64,000 bases of DNA from Platynereis dumerilii (taxonomy: Eukaryota; Annelida; Polychaeta; Phyllodocida; Nereididae). Where the stretch lies: NCBI GenBank assembly GCA_026936325.1, contig JAPTHN010000003.1, forward strand, positions 38,580,011 to 38,644,010, read 5' to 3'. Shown piece after piece: positions 1 to 12,619 of this stretch. The position numbers and the translations under genes are program-made. The notes beneath the pieces were generated by a model that saw nothing but the letters and a program-made list of their open reading frames with translations, was not told the DNA's origin and did no database searches. Numbering within the stretch: position 1 is the stretch's first letter; each line of letters opens with the position of its first letter.

Positions 1-175
1 TGCAAGCACCTTTTCCTAAATTTGCTCACGCCATGAACCCCAAAAGGTTCTACAAACCACTTACCCTGAAGAATCTTGTAGGGTTCTTGTAAACTCCCCA
101 GGGTTCTTTGACCTAGGGTGCTTCCCAAGCACCCTACGAAAAGGTGCTTCCAGGCACCCCATAGGGAGCTGTATT
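1..175. repeat. Dispersed self-complementary repeat
   Basis: AT/GC-mixed sequence with short inverted motifs: caagcaccttttc near the left edge and gaaaaggtgcttcc near 138-151, plus recurring agggttct and caccc words. It resembles the edges of a small non-autonomous DNA element cut by the window boundary. Family not recognised. Confidence 0.35.
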
Positions 176-329
176 TGTGACAAGGCGAAGCACCTTATTT
201 GGTTGTTGTAATCCCTTTTCGTTCTTAGAGTGCAGAATCGTCACGAACAAATATCTTTCAGGATAGATTTAAGCGTGCCTTGAATGGCTTAGCATTTATT
301 GGACAGGTACGCACACCAAAATGTATCTA

Positions 330-817
330 CAGTATGTCTGATGAAATTACGCAAGTCGCATATTTCACAGTAGTATGCAAAATTTTGAGCCCAACGTCAT
401 ATCATTTTCACATAACAACTGGATAAGGCTAGCAAATCTTCCATGTAATTTTCAATAAGATTTATTGAGGCAAAATTAAGTTATGCCACATTTTCAATCA
501 TATTGGTGTCTGATGAAATTACGCAAAATCTACTTGTTATGTGGAAGGGCCTTTAAAATGTTAAATCTACTAATTTGAAAATTTAACGTTTTCAAGGCTC
601 GTCCAAATAAAATGTGAATTTTGCGTAATTTCGTCATACACCAAGATATTTGAAAATATGGCGTAACTTAATTTTGCCTTAATTAATCTTAATGAAAATA
701 ACATAGAAGATTGCATAGCCCTATCTAGTTGTTATATGAAAAGGATATAATGTTGGGCTCAAAAGTTTGCATACTACTGTGAAATATGCGACTTGCGTAA
801 TTTCATCAGACATACTG
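330..817. mobile_element. Palindromic mariner-type MITE
   Basis: The two arms (about 330-545 and 605-817) are reverse complements, beginning CAGTATGTCTGATGAAATTA at each end. The element is flanked by TA at 328-329 and 818-819, the target duplication of Tc1/mariner elements. No ORF lies inside, so it is non-autonomous; it would fold into one long hairpin. Arms differ at a moderate number of sites, so it is not recent. Confidence 0.85.
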
Positions 818-819
818 TA

Positions 820-2196
820 GTTTCTGTTGCAATCTTTTAAAATAACCAATTTTGGTGGCAAGGACTGCTCTATCTTTATGCAGTTAAGTGTCTATGTGCA
901 TGCACTGGGAAACACACAAAAAAGATTGGGACACATTTTTAAGAAGCTGACTGTATCAACCTTGCACAAGCTCTGTCATAAGCTACATTTTGACTACATG
1001 TCGGTCACCTTACTATCATGGAATTAGGTGTCATTAGCCTAAGTGTCTTGACCTGCGCCACACTTTTTCTCCCTGCTACTTAGAAGGTCCTACTTACTTC
1101 AAATTACAGGTTCAGATTTAGCCTCTGAGCTGGAAGTGCCAAAACAGTCTGCTCTGGCTGGCTCCTGCATCACACTGCGTCACTCTGATGACGGTACATA
1201 GAGTAAAGTTTCTTAGATTTTTCTGTGTATGGAATTATCCTTTGGAAATAGATAATACAGCAATGGCTGATTTTGAATTAAGGCTGTCCTATCTACTTTT
1301 TAACCGTATAGTATTTTCACACTTTCGCCCAGATGATCCTTCAGGGAGGGGACTATGAATTTTTGGTGAAACAAAATTCTGTTCCACAAAATGAAATTGA
1401 AGTGAAATCTTTTTTCCACCTTTCTCTGAAAAATACATGCGTGTTTAGTTGCCCTTTTGCATGGGGCAAAATTGTTTTAATGAAAGTCAATGGAGTAAAA
1501 TCCATAGCCACTCCCAAAAGAACTATTGGCTAAATCCCTTTCAAACAATTTCAGCATGTTTGACAAAGGCCATTACACATCAGGCAAGTAATGTGCTTCA
1601 AGAGAATTGGAATTTGATAGAACTGGATGCAGAATAAAGACACACAGTGTAGGTATGTTGGGCATGGAAAAGTGACAGAGGCAGGGATTTTCAGGTTTCC
1701 TTGACAAAGGATTCGCATGTAGAACCATCATGTTGAGGAAGTCAAATTAATAACCCTCATCATAATTATGCTTTCTATATGAGGACAATTGGGCAAAATG
1801 AGGTCTGACTGTTACATGAAACCAACTGTTGTGTCTCCCTGGTGTAATTAGGATAATGCCTCTGGCTGCACGTCTGCATGATGATGCCAGACAATAGAGC
1901 GAGATTGTCAGAGTTGACCAAATACACCACTAATCAACACTATTGTGTCCACTGTCCATCGCCATATGGCACATAGTGGCATACCCTGGTCACAAGACCT
2001 TTGCCCCAGCCCAATCCCTATCTTCTGTACATACATAGATTTGATAGATGGCTTCTGGAGCCTTCTTTTTGGTTGTATTTTTTGAAAGTGTGCATATTTT
2101 GAATAATTCTGACTGTTCTGCAAACTACTGGGTCACATTTCAGTATCATTTTTTAAGAACTATGTAGTTTTCATGATAATCCACTTGCAAGTACAG
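820..2196. other. No recognised feature
   Basis: AT-rich sequence with only short open frames. I see no exon with plausible splice borders, no RNA gene and no repeat structure here. Confidence 0.6.
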
Positions 2197-2369
2197 TACA
2201 GTTGCTCTCGAAAGTAAGTACACCCCATGCTTTTTTTCAAACTTTTGTCTCTCAAAGGTACAAATTATGATATATCCACACACTCACAATAAAATAGTGT
2301 CAACTTGATACATGTGCATACAATTATATCACTAATTCACAAATTCGGTGCCCCGCTAAATTAATACAG

Positions 2370-3330
2370 TTAAGTCTGGAAAAAATGGTCATTGCAAAAG
2401 TAAGTACACCCTTCTAATTTCAGGCAGTCAAACCTTTCGTTTCCGAATCGGGTCGCCAAAATAGCTTGTAGACGCTTCCTTTTCCCTTGAATAAGGTTCT
2501 TACATCTTTGCACTGGAACCTGCGGCCATGCCTCCATGTAAAATGGTGTAACCACTGAATGTCTGAGAGATTCTCTGCATTGGCCCCCTTTTTGAGGTCA
2601 AACCACAACATCTCGATGGGATATCTCATCTGGGATTTAGTTAGATCATACCAAAAGCTTGTATTTATTTTAATTTATTTTGGATTTAGCTGACATACTT
2701 GTGTGCTTGTGATTGTTGTCCTGCTGGAACACCCAAGAGCACTTTAAACCAAGCTATACTTCAGCAATTGGGCAAAATTATCTCCTAGGACTTAATAAAT
2801 TATATAAATAGAGCTTTGAATTCATGATTCCTTCTACATGAACCAGTTTTCCAGTTTCTGATGAGGGAAAAAAACCACTCTGCACGATATTCCCACCTTC
2901 ATGCTTCACTATTGGTACTAGGTTCTCCTCTTGGAAAGCTTTGTTCCCATTGCAGAAAATGTATCGGTTGTTCATCTGACCTTAGAATTCAATTTTAGGA
3001 TCATCTTTCCAAAGAATATTTGCCTGAAAGTCTTCTGGTTTATCAAAATGCTTCTGGGCAAAGTATAGGCCTGCTTCCTTGTGTTTTTTTTTATCAGCAT
3101 GGGCTTGTTTCTGGGTGTTCTGGCAGTGAGGCCTTCTTTATTCAAATGCGTCCACATAGTTAACGTGTTGACATGTATTCCAGACGATGTCTGTTACTCT
3201 TGTAATTCTGTGGATGTAACCTTAGGGCATTTTGCTGCTTCCTGTATTAATTTCTTGGATGTTCTGCAAGACATCTTTGTTGGTATTCCCATCCTGCTTG
3301 ATAAGTTTGTGTATTTTTGCTCCTTCCATT
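2370..3330 (-). pseudogene. Decayed Tc1-type transposase
   Basis: Minus-strand frames together show the order of a Tc1 DDE transposase: a KKHKEAGLYFAQKHFDKPE-like segment near 3050-3100, then a segment resembling WG.fs..G.g.l...eG.mn..Y near 2790-2900, then PIEMLWFDLKKG near 2590-2620, and the C-terminal RKRLQAILATRFG near 2460-2490. Reading shifts frame several times and contains stops, and the N-terminal helix-turn-helix part is not seen, so the gene is dead. The foldback element begins just upstream and may have removed or displaced the 5' part. Confidence 0.75.
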
Positions 3331-4799
3331 TGAATAACACTTAATGATAGTAAATACGTGAACCCCAAAATGTGCGGAAATATTCTTAGATATCCAAATT
3401 CATCATAATAGGTGTAAATAATAATATTTCTTAGCCTTTTAGGCAGTTCCTAAGTTCTTGGCATTTCAACCGACCCATCTATCACATCATATAGTCCATC
3501 ACATGACTCGCCAAAATCAGGATTCCGTTTGCCCCCCCCCTGTTTAGCTCACTTTCTTGGTACCAAATTGTTGCAAATATTGTCTAGATTCCATTTCTGC
3601 TTGTTTCCGGGCTGGCAAATGCCCTGAAACATGTTCTATTTGAGTTTGAATGAAGGAAGGTCAGGCATCGGACTATGTCCAAAATCGCCATTGCTTTTCA
3701 CTAGTTTTACTCATATCTTTGCCTGTAATTGGGCTAGAGAGTTAATTTTAGTGTTGAAACATATGTTTTCAGACCCCAGGAGTCTGAATATGAATGATCT
3801 CTGTTGCTAAATAGCATATTTATGCCATAAATTACATCAAATTCCACTCGCGAATGGTACAATTTTGAGCGAAGTTATCAATTTTAGAAATTTAAATTGT
3901 GATTGCCAGCCTATCTGTTAGAATTAGTTGCAGTAATATCTATGGGTTATACTCAGGATCTGCTTTAAATTTCCTTTTTTGTCCAGCTAAATTCATGGTC
4001 TTCAGCATATTTTTCTGGCACAGAAGAAGATAAAAATTGCAATATATTTCAAGAATTCAACGAATTTCATCACACAATTCTGAAAAGATGTATGAAAACA
4101 CAATTTATTGCCCTCTCCCCCTGTGTTTAGCTCACTTGTTTAGTAACAAAATGTTGCAAATATGATCTAGATTCCATTTCTCCTTGTTTCCAGGCCAGAA
4201 AATGTGCCTGAAACATGTTCTGTGGAGTTACAATGAATGGAAGTCAGGCTTCAGGCAATGGGCGAAATAACTGTTGCTTTTGACTGGTATACTGCCTATA
4301 AGTGGACCAGCCAATACATGATTCTGTACTGTTAGAGGCATTTCTTGTTAATGGAAGGAATCTATGCCAGTTTGATAGGTAATAAGTTAGAGAAAAGGAC
4401 TAGGGTGGATGTCAATTCCCGATTTGAATTTTAAGGTTAAGTAGAGGTTGTTAAGTTCAAAAGCAAGAAAACGGCGATTTTTCAGCAAAAATTGAAAATA
4501 AAATTAATCAAAAGACCTAAAGTGACTAAATAGCCCAAGCTTAGGCCAGAACTATACCTCAAAGTAATGAACTTTACTATTTTGATACTTAATTAATGCA
4601 CTTCACCCTTAACAATGTATTTTAGCAGGACATGTAATGATTGGCGTACTCCAAAAAGCATCCTTTTTTCCCAGTTCAAATATCCCGAGAAAATTTTCTT
4701 GCTGAATGTCTGCTTAATAAATATTGTACATCTGCCTTTTCCTAGAGTAAAGCTATCTATACCAATTAATAAGTACTATAATCATTAATTAATTAACTG

Positions 4800-5790
4800 A
4801 GTTATCCAGTGATCAAGAAAGGTGGAATTGAAAAAACATGAGAGAGTTATGTGTTTCAGAAGAGATTTTTGACACTGACAGCAACATTTATTTAGCCTTT
4901 GGAGGGTTTACAACTGTGGTAACAAGGAACCAAGGTGCCAAATGAAGGCTTACATCAAGGGCTATCCATCCACATTCGTTTTGGTGGGTTAGGAATTAGT
5001 AGTATGGTGATTAGGACAGGTGGATTTGAAAATACATGGGAGAATTTTGTGTTTCCGAGGAGAATTTTGACACTGACAACAATATTTATTTGGCTTTTAG
5101 ATGGTTGACAGTTGTAATAACAAGAAAACCAATGTGCCAAATGAAAGCTTACATTAAGGGCTATTTATCCACATCCATTTTGATGGGTTAGGAATGAGTT
5201 GTATGGTGATTAGGACAGGTGGAATTGAAAATACATTGGAGAATTTTGTGTTTCCAAGGAGATTTTTGACACTGACCGCAACATTTATTTAGCTTTCGGA
5301 GGGTTGACAGTCGTAGTAACAAGGAACTAAGGTGCCAAATGAAAGCTTACATCAAGGGCTATTTATCCATATCCATTTTGATTGGTTAGAAAGGAGTAAT
5401 ATGGAGATTAGGACTTGCGGAATTGAAAAATATATGGGAGAATTTTGTGTTTCCGAGGAGATTTTTGACACCGACTGCAACATTTATTTAGCTTTTAGAG
5501 GGTAGATAGTTGTAGTAACAAGGAACCAATGTGCCAAATGAAGGTTTACATCAAGGGCTATCCATCCACATTTGTTTTGTTGGGTTAGGAATGAGTTGTA
5601 TGGTGATTAGGACAGAGGGAATTGAAAATACATGGGGGAATTTGGTGTTTCCGAGGAGATTTTTGACACTGACAACAACATTTATTTAGCTTTTAGAGGG
5701 TTGTAGGTTGTAGTAACAAGGAAACTAAGGAGTCGAACGAAAGCTGACTTCAATGGCTATCCATCCACATAGTTTTGGTTGGTTAGGAAT
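4800..5790. repeat. Five-copy 198-bp minisatellite
   Basis: The phrase gacactgac recurs at 4871, 5069, 5268, 5467 (variant gacaccgac) and 5665, a period of 198-199 bp. Each unit also contains ggaattgaaaatacatggga, caacatttatttagc and caaatgaaagcttacat. The array fills the centre of the foldback element's loop. Copies differ at several percent of sites. No open frame runs through. Confidence 0.88.
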
Positions 5791-6600
5791 GAGTTATCTT
5801 GTGATTGTCAACTGATCTCTAGATTGGCAAGATGAGAAAAAATTGATTTTTCCATCTTCTTAATGTAATATTAATGATGTTGGTAGGACAGTAAATTTGA
5901 ATTGTCAAGAATAATGATATCAAAATTAACATGGTGCAATTCCATATCAGACAAATGTGAATAACAGTCCCATTGAAAAATGGATCATTAAGACTGTGAA
6001 CATAGTTTAACAGCCATATCATTTTCCAGGCTTTTGCAATTGCTGACCGTATTCTTAGCATGTACGCATGGGGAACCCATATATGTATTATTGTACATAT
6101 GCATCCTGTAATTTTCATAAAAACTATGTCAAAAACATATAAGATGACATATAAATACATTATAGTGCCTAAACCAAGTAACTGATTAAATTTCAGTTAT
6201 TTTTTCTTCCTCGTGATACATGGACTGCTTGACGCCCTTTGCTAATTGCAAAACAGTAATTATTGCCTAATTAATAATTTAAACGGTACTGATATGGTCA
6301 CAAGTGTGAAAGTCCAACCCCTCTGATCCTTTTTAAGCTATTCTGTGTACCATGGGCTACACTAAACACTGTTGAAAGAGGAAAAAAAACATGAATTCCA
6401 GTAATTTTGCCTTAATGACCTTTAACGACCCCTAATTGACCTTAAAATTAAAAATTGACGCCGGCATCCACCCCTACCTTTAATCCCTTCCCCCATAGCC
6501 CACTTCTACCATGGTTACCATGGTATTAACAAGAAATGCCGCAAAACATTTTTCTAGGGGCTTTTTTGGAATTTGGCTAGTCCACTATTAGTTCCTCTGT

Positions 6601-6680
6601 GCCATGGTTTGGAATCAAACTTCAACATTTCAGTTGCCAGGCGAGCACCTTATCCACTAGCTAGGCCATTGCACTTCTAT
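6601..6680 (-). repeat. tRNA-like SINE fragment
   Basis: On the minus strand the sequence has an A-box-like tggcctagctagtggataag followed about 40 bp later by a B-box-like gtttgattccaaacc, the internal Pol III promoter layout of tRNA-derived SINEs. No cloverleaf good enough for a functional tRNA was recognised. It lies within the right arm of the foldback element, in a stretch that the left arm lacks. Confidence 0.45.
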
Positions 6681-8194
6681 ATAGGCCCTATTAAACAGAA
6701 AACAGGGAGTGATCTTAAACAGATTCACAGTTTATTACATGTACAGAGGAATTAAGACATACAAAAACTAGTTCTAACAAATGGGATAGCAATCACAAAT
6801 TATGTTTCTAGAATTAATATTTCACTCAAATGGTTGCGATTTTTTACTGGAATTGGAAGTAATTTTGAGTGTAAATATGCTGTTTAGCAAGTTTTAACTC
6901 CAATATTCGGACTCTTCGGGTCGAAAAACTTATTTATTATGATTCAATACTAAAATAATTTCTCTGGCTCAATGACAGCCAGAGATATAGGTAATACCAG
7001 TCAAAAACAATGGCGATTTTGCCCATTGTCTGAAGCCTGACTTCCATTCATTGTAACTCCACAGAACATGTTTCAGGCACATTTTCTGGCCTGGAAACAA
7101 GGAGAAATGGAATCTAGATCATATTTGCAACATTTTGTTACCAAACAAGTGAGCTAAACACAGGGGGAGAGGGCAATAAATTGTGTTTTCATACATCTTT
7201 TCAGAATCGTGTGATGAAATTCATTGAATTCTTGAAATATATTGCAATTTTTATCTTTTTCTGTGTAACAAAAGTATGCTGAAGACCATGAATTTAACTG
7301 GACAAAAAAAGGAAATTTAAAGCAGATCCAGAGTATAACCCATAGATATTACTGCAACTAATTCTAACAGATAGGCTGGCAATCACAACTTAAATTTCTA
7401 AAATCGATAATTTCGCTCAAAATTGTACCATTCGCGAGTGGAATTTGAAGTAATTTATAGCATAAATATGCTATTTAGCAACATAGTTCATTCATATTCA
7501 GACTCCTGGGGTCTGAAAACATATGTTTCAACACTCAAATTAACTCTCTAGCCAAATTACAGGCAAAGATATGAGTAAAACTAGTGAAAAGCAATGGCGA
7601 TTTTGGACATAGTCCGATGCCTGACCTTCCTTCATTCAAACTCAAATAGAACATGTTTCAGGGCATTTGCCAGCCCGGAAACAAGCAGAAATGGAATCTA
7701 GACAATATTTGCAACAATTTGGTACCAAGAAAGTGAGCTAAACAGGGGGGGCGAACGAAAATGTGTTTTTAGGCCCTTTTTGAGATTCATGTGATGGACT
7801 AATAATGACTTAATTAAGCAAATTTAAGGATAATCAAATGTTAAGTACTACTAAGGAGGATGGAAATTAAAATAAAGGTGCCAAAACCAACCAGGCGGAA
7901 CAACAAACATTTTAGGGTTGCAAGACAAAAGCAGATTGGCAAAAAAAGGAAGAAAGCGATTAAAAGGCTAATAATTGTGAGGGTGTACTTACTTTTGCAA
8001 TGGGTTATTTTTTCATTTGAGGTCAAAGGTCAAAATGACCTTGATATTTCAAGAAACCCATATTACATATTATGTAAGACTTCAAAGAGATACACTTTAT
8101 TGCAAAAATGAGATAATAGCCATGACCCAATTTCAAATAATGAGCCAAATGCAATAAACCTGCAGGGGTGTACTTACTTTTGAGAGCAACTGTA

Positions 8195-10019
8195 GATCTG
8201 TCACAGATGCCATCAAATTTTATTGAAAATTAATGACTTTAATTGGAGGTGAACATTTTTTTTGTTTAAAGAAAAACTGGGTAGCGACGACGGCTGAGAA
8301 AAACAAGTTTTCCAAAAACTCTTGAAACACTGTGCTGCACAACTGCATAAGCAAATCAATCTACAAGAAGTCAGATTTTGTGAAAGTTTCTGGCTTCATT
8401 ACTGTACACAATGACACAGTCTTCCTTACGTTTCATGGTTTTCCCAAAATATTACATGGTGTGCAAAGTTAAGTCTGAGACTGACAGCAATTTCAGAAAA
8501 TAACATTGTTGAGGTATTTCACAACGTAATGAAGGGAAATGAAGGTAAAGGATGACCTGCTCAGGTGACAAGCACAATGATGAAATCAATTATCAGTTGT
8601 TTAATGGAAACCAATTAAGAAACAGAAATTAAATTTGATTGAATATCAAAGATTAATAAATAAATTGCTGGCTTATATATTTTTCATAAGAATAAACAGT
8701 GAAATCACCAGCAGAGTATATGAAATGATGTGTTGTATATCTGGCTTGGAAATTATTTTTCAAAAATTAACGATCGAAAAGTCTGGAATAGAATAGAAAT
8801 TACATATCAGAAAGCAGCTGCGTGAGGATAGGGGGAACCGGGGAACATTGGGACGCTTTTAACATCAACTATTTTTGCTCAATGCTGAGAGCATTGAGAA
8901 CCTCAAAAGTTTGCATGAATATCACAAATGCTATTGAGCTTAAATCCAAGCCATACTAAATTAGCCTGACAAACACACAGATAGACAGTCAGACACACAC
9001 ACATGAAACCTAAAAGCCATTGCAGTTTTGAGACTGTAATACTATAAAGGACCTTTTATCTTTGCTCATACACTTGCCTACTATGGCTGTTGTTCCTGCC
9101 TCTTTGTCTTGCATGATGGGATGTAAGCAATATCCTTCCCACTAAGGCCCATAGATCTGTGCAGACTTCAGACCTGACAAAAATGACCCCCACCTAATAT
9201 TTCTACACAGAGATTTGTGTCACGTTGGCTACCCATGAAGTCCTGCTGACCAACCTCTTGTTACACAGGCACCTCTGCTGGACAATCTCATTTTCAGATG
9301 ATGACCCTTTCAGAGCCAAAAAAAGGCAACTTACTGGGACATTTAAGAGATTCACTTACAATCACTAAAGGAGCCTTAGTTGGAATAGAGTTGGAATAGA
9401 TAGACTACTGCTCCTTTTGAATGTTGCTCATTAGTTTTTTTTTAGGTCTTCCTTGCATATATGATTGAGCTACTTGAAAGATCAGACAGAACAATTTGCT
9501 TGAATTTGATGCAATCTCCAGACTCCATCCCCTTTGTCTGGCTATTGTCTTTCATCTGGAAAATATAGCATATTACAGTGTATATGTTCATCAGTGGGCA
9601 AAAATGGACCTTAGTAGAATTCCCATTTTTTCAGTATACACAACACTCACTGCCGAAGGGCCGTCAGTTTCATTTTAAAGTGGTGGGGCTAATCAAGCCA
9701 CGGGATTTACGGAAGATGTCGGGTGGAAATTTCAAGGATTTTCTGGGCAAAAACACCTATTGTTTGGCCAAAAAGTGGTGGGGCAAATGCCCCACCAGCC
9801 CCACCTACACTGACGCCACCGCACAACGGCCAGATTCCACTCCAGTCAGTCAATCAATAGCAACATCATCTTGGTATGAAATTGCTTTTCCTTTTGACAT
9901 TTGAGCCAAACAATTTGACTGACTGACAGGCAGGAAATGAAGCTTTATTTTTATGTATTTCCCACAGAAATCAAAGCCTGTTGAAATTTTTACATATGCC
10001 CTTTTCTCCAGTAGTGTAT
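8195..10019. other. No gene seen; possible MITE relic near 9640-9830
   Basis: AT-rich sequence without supported exons. Near 9680-9830 the words gtggggcaaatgccccacc and cactgacgccacc resemble the G-rich hAT MITEs found elsewhere in the window, but I could not find matching ends or a target duplication. Confidence 0.4.
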
Positions 10020-11220
10020 GGTATAAACTAGGTATAAACTCATTTTCAAAGCTTTGAGACCATATGGTCTCCCAGTGGACAGATTTGGTCTCCCAGTCAT
10101 TGCCAATTTGGTATCACTGGGAGATCAATTTTCCAAGAAACTTTCTTTAATTTCACATTTGATTTGTCATGATTTATAGTTTTTGGGTGCATTTGAAATT
10201 AAGGCTCCTTCTCTCCATATGAAAAAATTGTTCACTGTCTTTACAATTACTTCTGCTAATGCTATCGTTCTGATTCCCCATTTTCATTTATCAAAACAAT
10301 TTTCTAAATTGTTTTGGTAGAAAGCCGCCTAAACCTAATTTAGCTGTCACCTCAAACAATTCGAAATCCCATTTGCAAGCATGTCGTAAACATAAATGGA
10401 TCTTCTGCTGATCGACAAATATTGCACATCATATGGTGCTACGAAGTTCATTGGTCTCTAAATCCTTAAAAAATGCTCTGATTAGCGAAGCAATTATCCT
10501 GTTACATAGGCGTAGGAGGTCAATTAATTTTGGGGGGGCAGGCCGAAAAATATTGCCCAAATTGCCCCAAAAAATAAGAACTTCCAAAATTTTCTGCCCG
10601 AAACTGCATGAAAAATTGACTTCCCAAAATTTTTGGGGGGGGCTGCAGCCCCCCGAGCCCCCCTGCCTCCTACGCCTATGTGCTGTTAGGAATAGGGGCG
10701 GGGAAATTATGCATGTGTTAAATGTCAGTTTAAAAACAGCAGTTGCAGAAGATGCATGTCATTCAGTTTAACACAATTGTAGGCTTTATTGCTCAGTTTA
10801 TGCTGAGCAGAAAGTAAAGGATTATTGGATAAACTCATTTCGAAAATGTATCTGATGGTAGCTTGCTTTTGTCTCTCAGTGGACACATTTGGTCTCCCAA
10901 TCATTGCCAAATTGGTGTCATTGGGTGACCAATTTTTTCCTTTAATTGCACATTTGGTTCTTCTAAATTTGAAGTTCTTGTGTACATTGAATTTGAATTT
11001 CTTTCCATGTCGAAAGTGTTCTTGACTGTCTTTGCCTAGGATTTTCATGTATTTAAAAATTGTCAAACTCCGTTTGGTCAAAATCAGCCCAACTCATATA
11101 TTAGTAGTCTTCTCGACAGCACAAACTCCAGTTTGCCAGCATGTTGGGAACTATAATCACAAACATATCAAATGGTTCTGTTGCTTATATATGAATATTG
11201 TGCATTGTGTCATTGTATGA
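10020..11220 (+). repeat. Diverged direct duplication of about 400 bp
   Basis: About 10020-10440 is similar to about 10828-11220 in the same orientation. Shared words include tttggtctccca, tcattgccaa.ttggt and ttgcaagcatgt/ttgccagcatgt, in the same order. A short third piece (ttggtctcccag) appears near 11433. The copies are separated by a hAT MITE (10505-10680) and are well diverged. Confidence 0.6.
10505..10680. mobile_element. hAT-type MITE, family A copy 1
   Basis: 176-bp element with terminal inverted repeats CATAGGCGTAGGAGG, rich in G on one side and C on the other. Flanked by 8-bp duplications tcctgtta (10497-10504) and tgctgtta (10681-10688), one mismatch. An 8-bp target site and CA..TG ends are typical of hAT. 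A second copy in inverse orientation lies at 41560-41716. Confidence 0.85.
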
Positions 11221-11249
11221 GACGTAAATTGGCGGCTCCTTGTATCAGT

Positions 11250-11398
11250 GTCTGTGCTGGGCAAGTAAAAGATCCCTCACATGGGGTAACATGTTGAGGA
11301 CTCCTGCTCTCTCTCCCATCTCATCAATCAACCCTCATGAGTGCCCAGAACTGGGCTTAGTGAGCTGCACTTATCATATCTATCTATATATCTATCTT
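11250..11398 (+). repeat. 5'-truncated SINE copy
   Basis: Matches the 3' half of the SINE at 42030-42298: agatccctcacatggg, then ctctctcccatctcatcaat, ccagaactggg and gagctgcactta, ending in a tatctatcta tail. The tRNA-like 5' half is absent, as expected for incomplete reverse transcription. Confidence 0.75.
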
Positions 11399-11537
11399 TG
11401 ACACTGCGAATAGTGGTTTGAGGTTGCTCCGTTGGTCTCCCAGTCGAAAATACTTAAAAAATTCTCTGGCATGCATCCTCAGAACCAGCCGACCTTCAAT
11501 TTAAAGACAACTACAATGGGAGAATTGAACAGTGCTA

Positions 11538-11745
11538 CACTGTAAAATTTGAAATTTTGAGTTAGCTCAAATGATTGAGTCAGATGGTTGCACAATTTGT
11601 TTGAGCCATGATAGCTTGTTGTTTTGAGTTACGATAATCTTTATGCTGTTATAACTTACAAACAACAAGCTATAATGGCTCAAAGGAATTGTGCAACCAT
11701 CTCACTCAATCAATTAAGCTAACTCAAAATTCAAATTTTACAGTG
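11538..11745. mobile_element. Palindromic MITE with TTTTACAGTG ends
   Basis: 208-bp sequence whose halves are reverse complements; ends CACTGTAAAATTTGAAATTT and inverse. TA flanks at 11536-11537 and 11746-11747. The inner part around ttgagccat/atggctcaa also pairs. No ORF. Tc1/mariner-type target preference. Confidence 0.85.
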
Positions 11746-12181
11746 TATTGTTCTTGTAGTGAAATTCCTACAGAGTGTAATGAAGCAATTTGGCTAATGG
11801 TTGTTCCTTGCTCTACTCCAATGCATGCTGTGAGCATTGTGACAGACTAATTGGGACTGGATCGGCTCACTTTGGGGCCCCTAGTCTAACAATAATTTCC
11901 CAAATTATTTAAGATTTGAAAATGACACTGCCGAAAGGGACATAGGGGCCCACTGAATTATTTTTCCACGGGCCCAAAATGCAACCAGTCCGCCCCTAAT
12001 CTGTGGTAACCAGTGTTATCATTCATGAGTGTGTGAGAGGAGGCAAAGTATAAAGCAAAAAACATCACAAAATGTAAGTAAGAGTTCAGTTTTGATATTG
12101 AAAATGTCCTTGATGTACATTGTACTGTATGAAAGGTGTCAGTGCAAAGATTTCAAACAGAATATTCACTTGCACTGGAGC

Positions 12182-12494
12182 CAGGGTATAAAATGAGCGT
12201 GCAACGATCCCAAAATGTTCAGTGATCAATCTGAAATGTGCAGTGATCAATCTGAATTTGTGCAGTGATCAAATTCACCCTTTTTGTGCTAAATCATGGT
12301 GAACTGTAGAATCCCCACAATATTATTTGTATTTCAACCAATTTGATACTTTTGTCTGCCTGATGATGGTCAATTGGTCATCTTTTGGAAATTTGTAATG
12401 CTTGATATCATAAGAACACTGTTTTGTTATCCATATTAATGGTGATAGTTTGCGCAATATGCGTAGTGATAAAATTTTCTTATTTTATACCCTG
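12182..12494. mobile_element. hAT-type MITE downstream of the Sushi/EGF gene
   Basis: 313-bp element with ends CAGGGTATAAAAT.AG, flanked by a perfect 8-bp duplication actggagc (12174-12181, 12495-12502). It lies about 120 bp past the poly(A) signal of the minus-strand gene. Its centre contains three short repeats of gcagtgatcaatctga. Confidence 0.9.
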
Positions 12495-12613
12495 ACTGGA
12501 GCAGCAAACAAATCATATGCCCTGGCCTTTGCCTCTTGGATACATCTACTATAATAACTTATTTAAAACCACAACACACATTTCATTGGAAAAAAGCAAG
12601 AATTTACAGCACT

Positions 12614-12619
12614 TTTATT
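12614..12619 (-). terminator. Poly(A) signal AATAAA of the Sushi/EGF gene
   Basis: The minus strand reads AATAAA about 95 bp beyond the TGA stop at 12713-12715. The position fits a short 3' UTR and supports the reading of 12713-12849 as the last exon. Confidence 0.6.

Larger units (their letters stand above)
3494..7799. mobile_element. Large foldback element nested in the Tc1 element
   Basis: Ends are GTCCATCACATGA and its reverse complement, each flanked by TA (3492-3493, 7800-7801). The left arm (3494 to about 4460) is the reverse complement of the right arm (about 6420-7799). Within each arm a roughly 590-bp unit is repeated directly (for example the word attccatttct.cttgtttcc at 3590 and 4179, and inverted at 7105 and 7690). 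The right arm has more complete copies than the left. No transposase ORF is seen, so it is non-autonomous. Confidence 0.7.
2199..8192. mobile_element. Tc1/mariner element with IR/DR ends, interrupted by a second element
   Basis: Both ends start CAGTTGCTCTC.AAAGTAAG and are flanked by TA (2197-2198 and 8193-8194). A second, inner copy of the binding-site-like motif (cattgcaaaagtaagtacac) lies at about 2388-2411 and, inverted, at 7980-8003. That is the IR/DR layout known from Sleeping-Beauty-type Tc1 elements. The left part holds a decayed transposase; most of the remaining 4.3 kb is a separate foldback element at 3494-7799. The element is broken and clearly old. Confidence 0.8.

Noticed and set aside
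4800-5790. CRISPR-like array
   Set aside because: Units are 198 bp without short repeats and unique spacers; it is a minisatellite in a eukaryotic genome.
6601-6680. Functional tRNA gene
   Set aside because: A- and B-box-like words are present but a proper cloverleaf and anticodon stem were not found; better read as a SINE relic.
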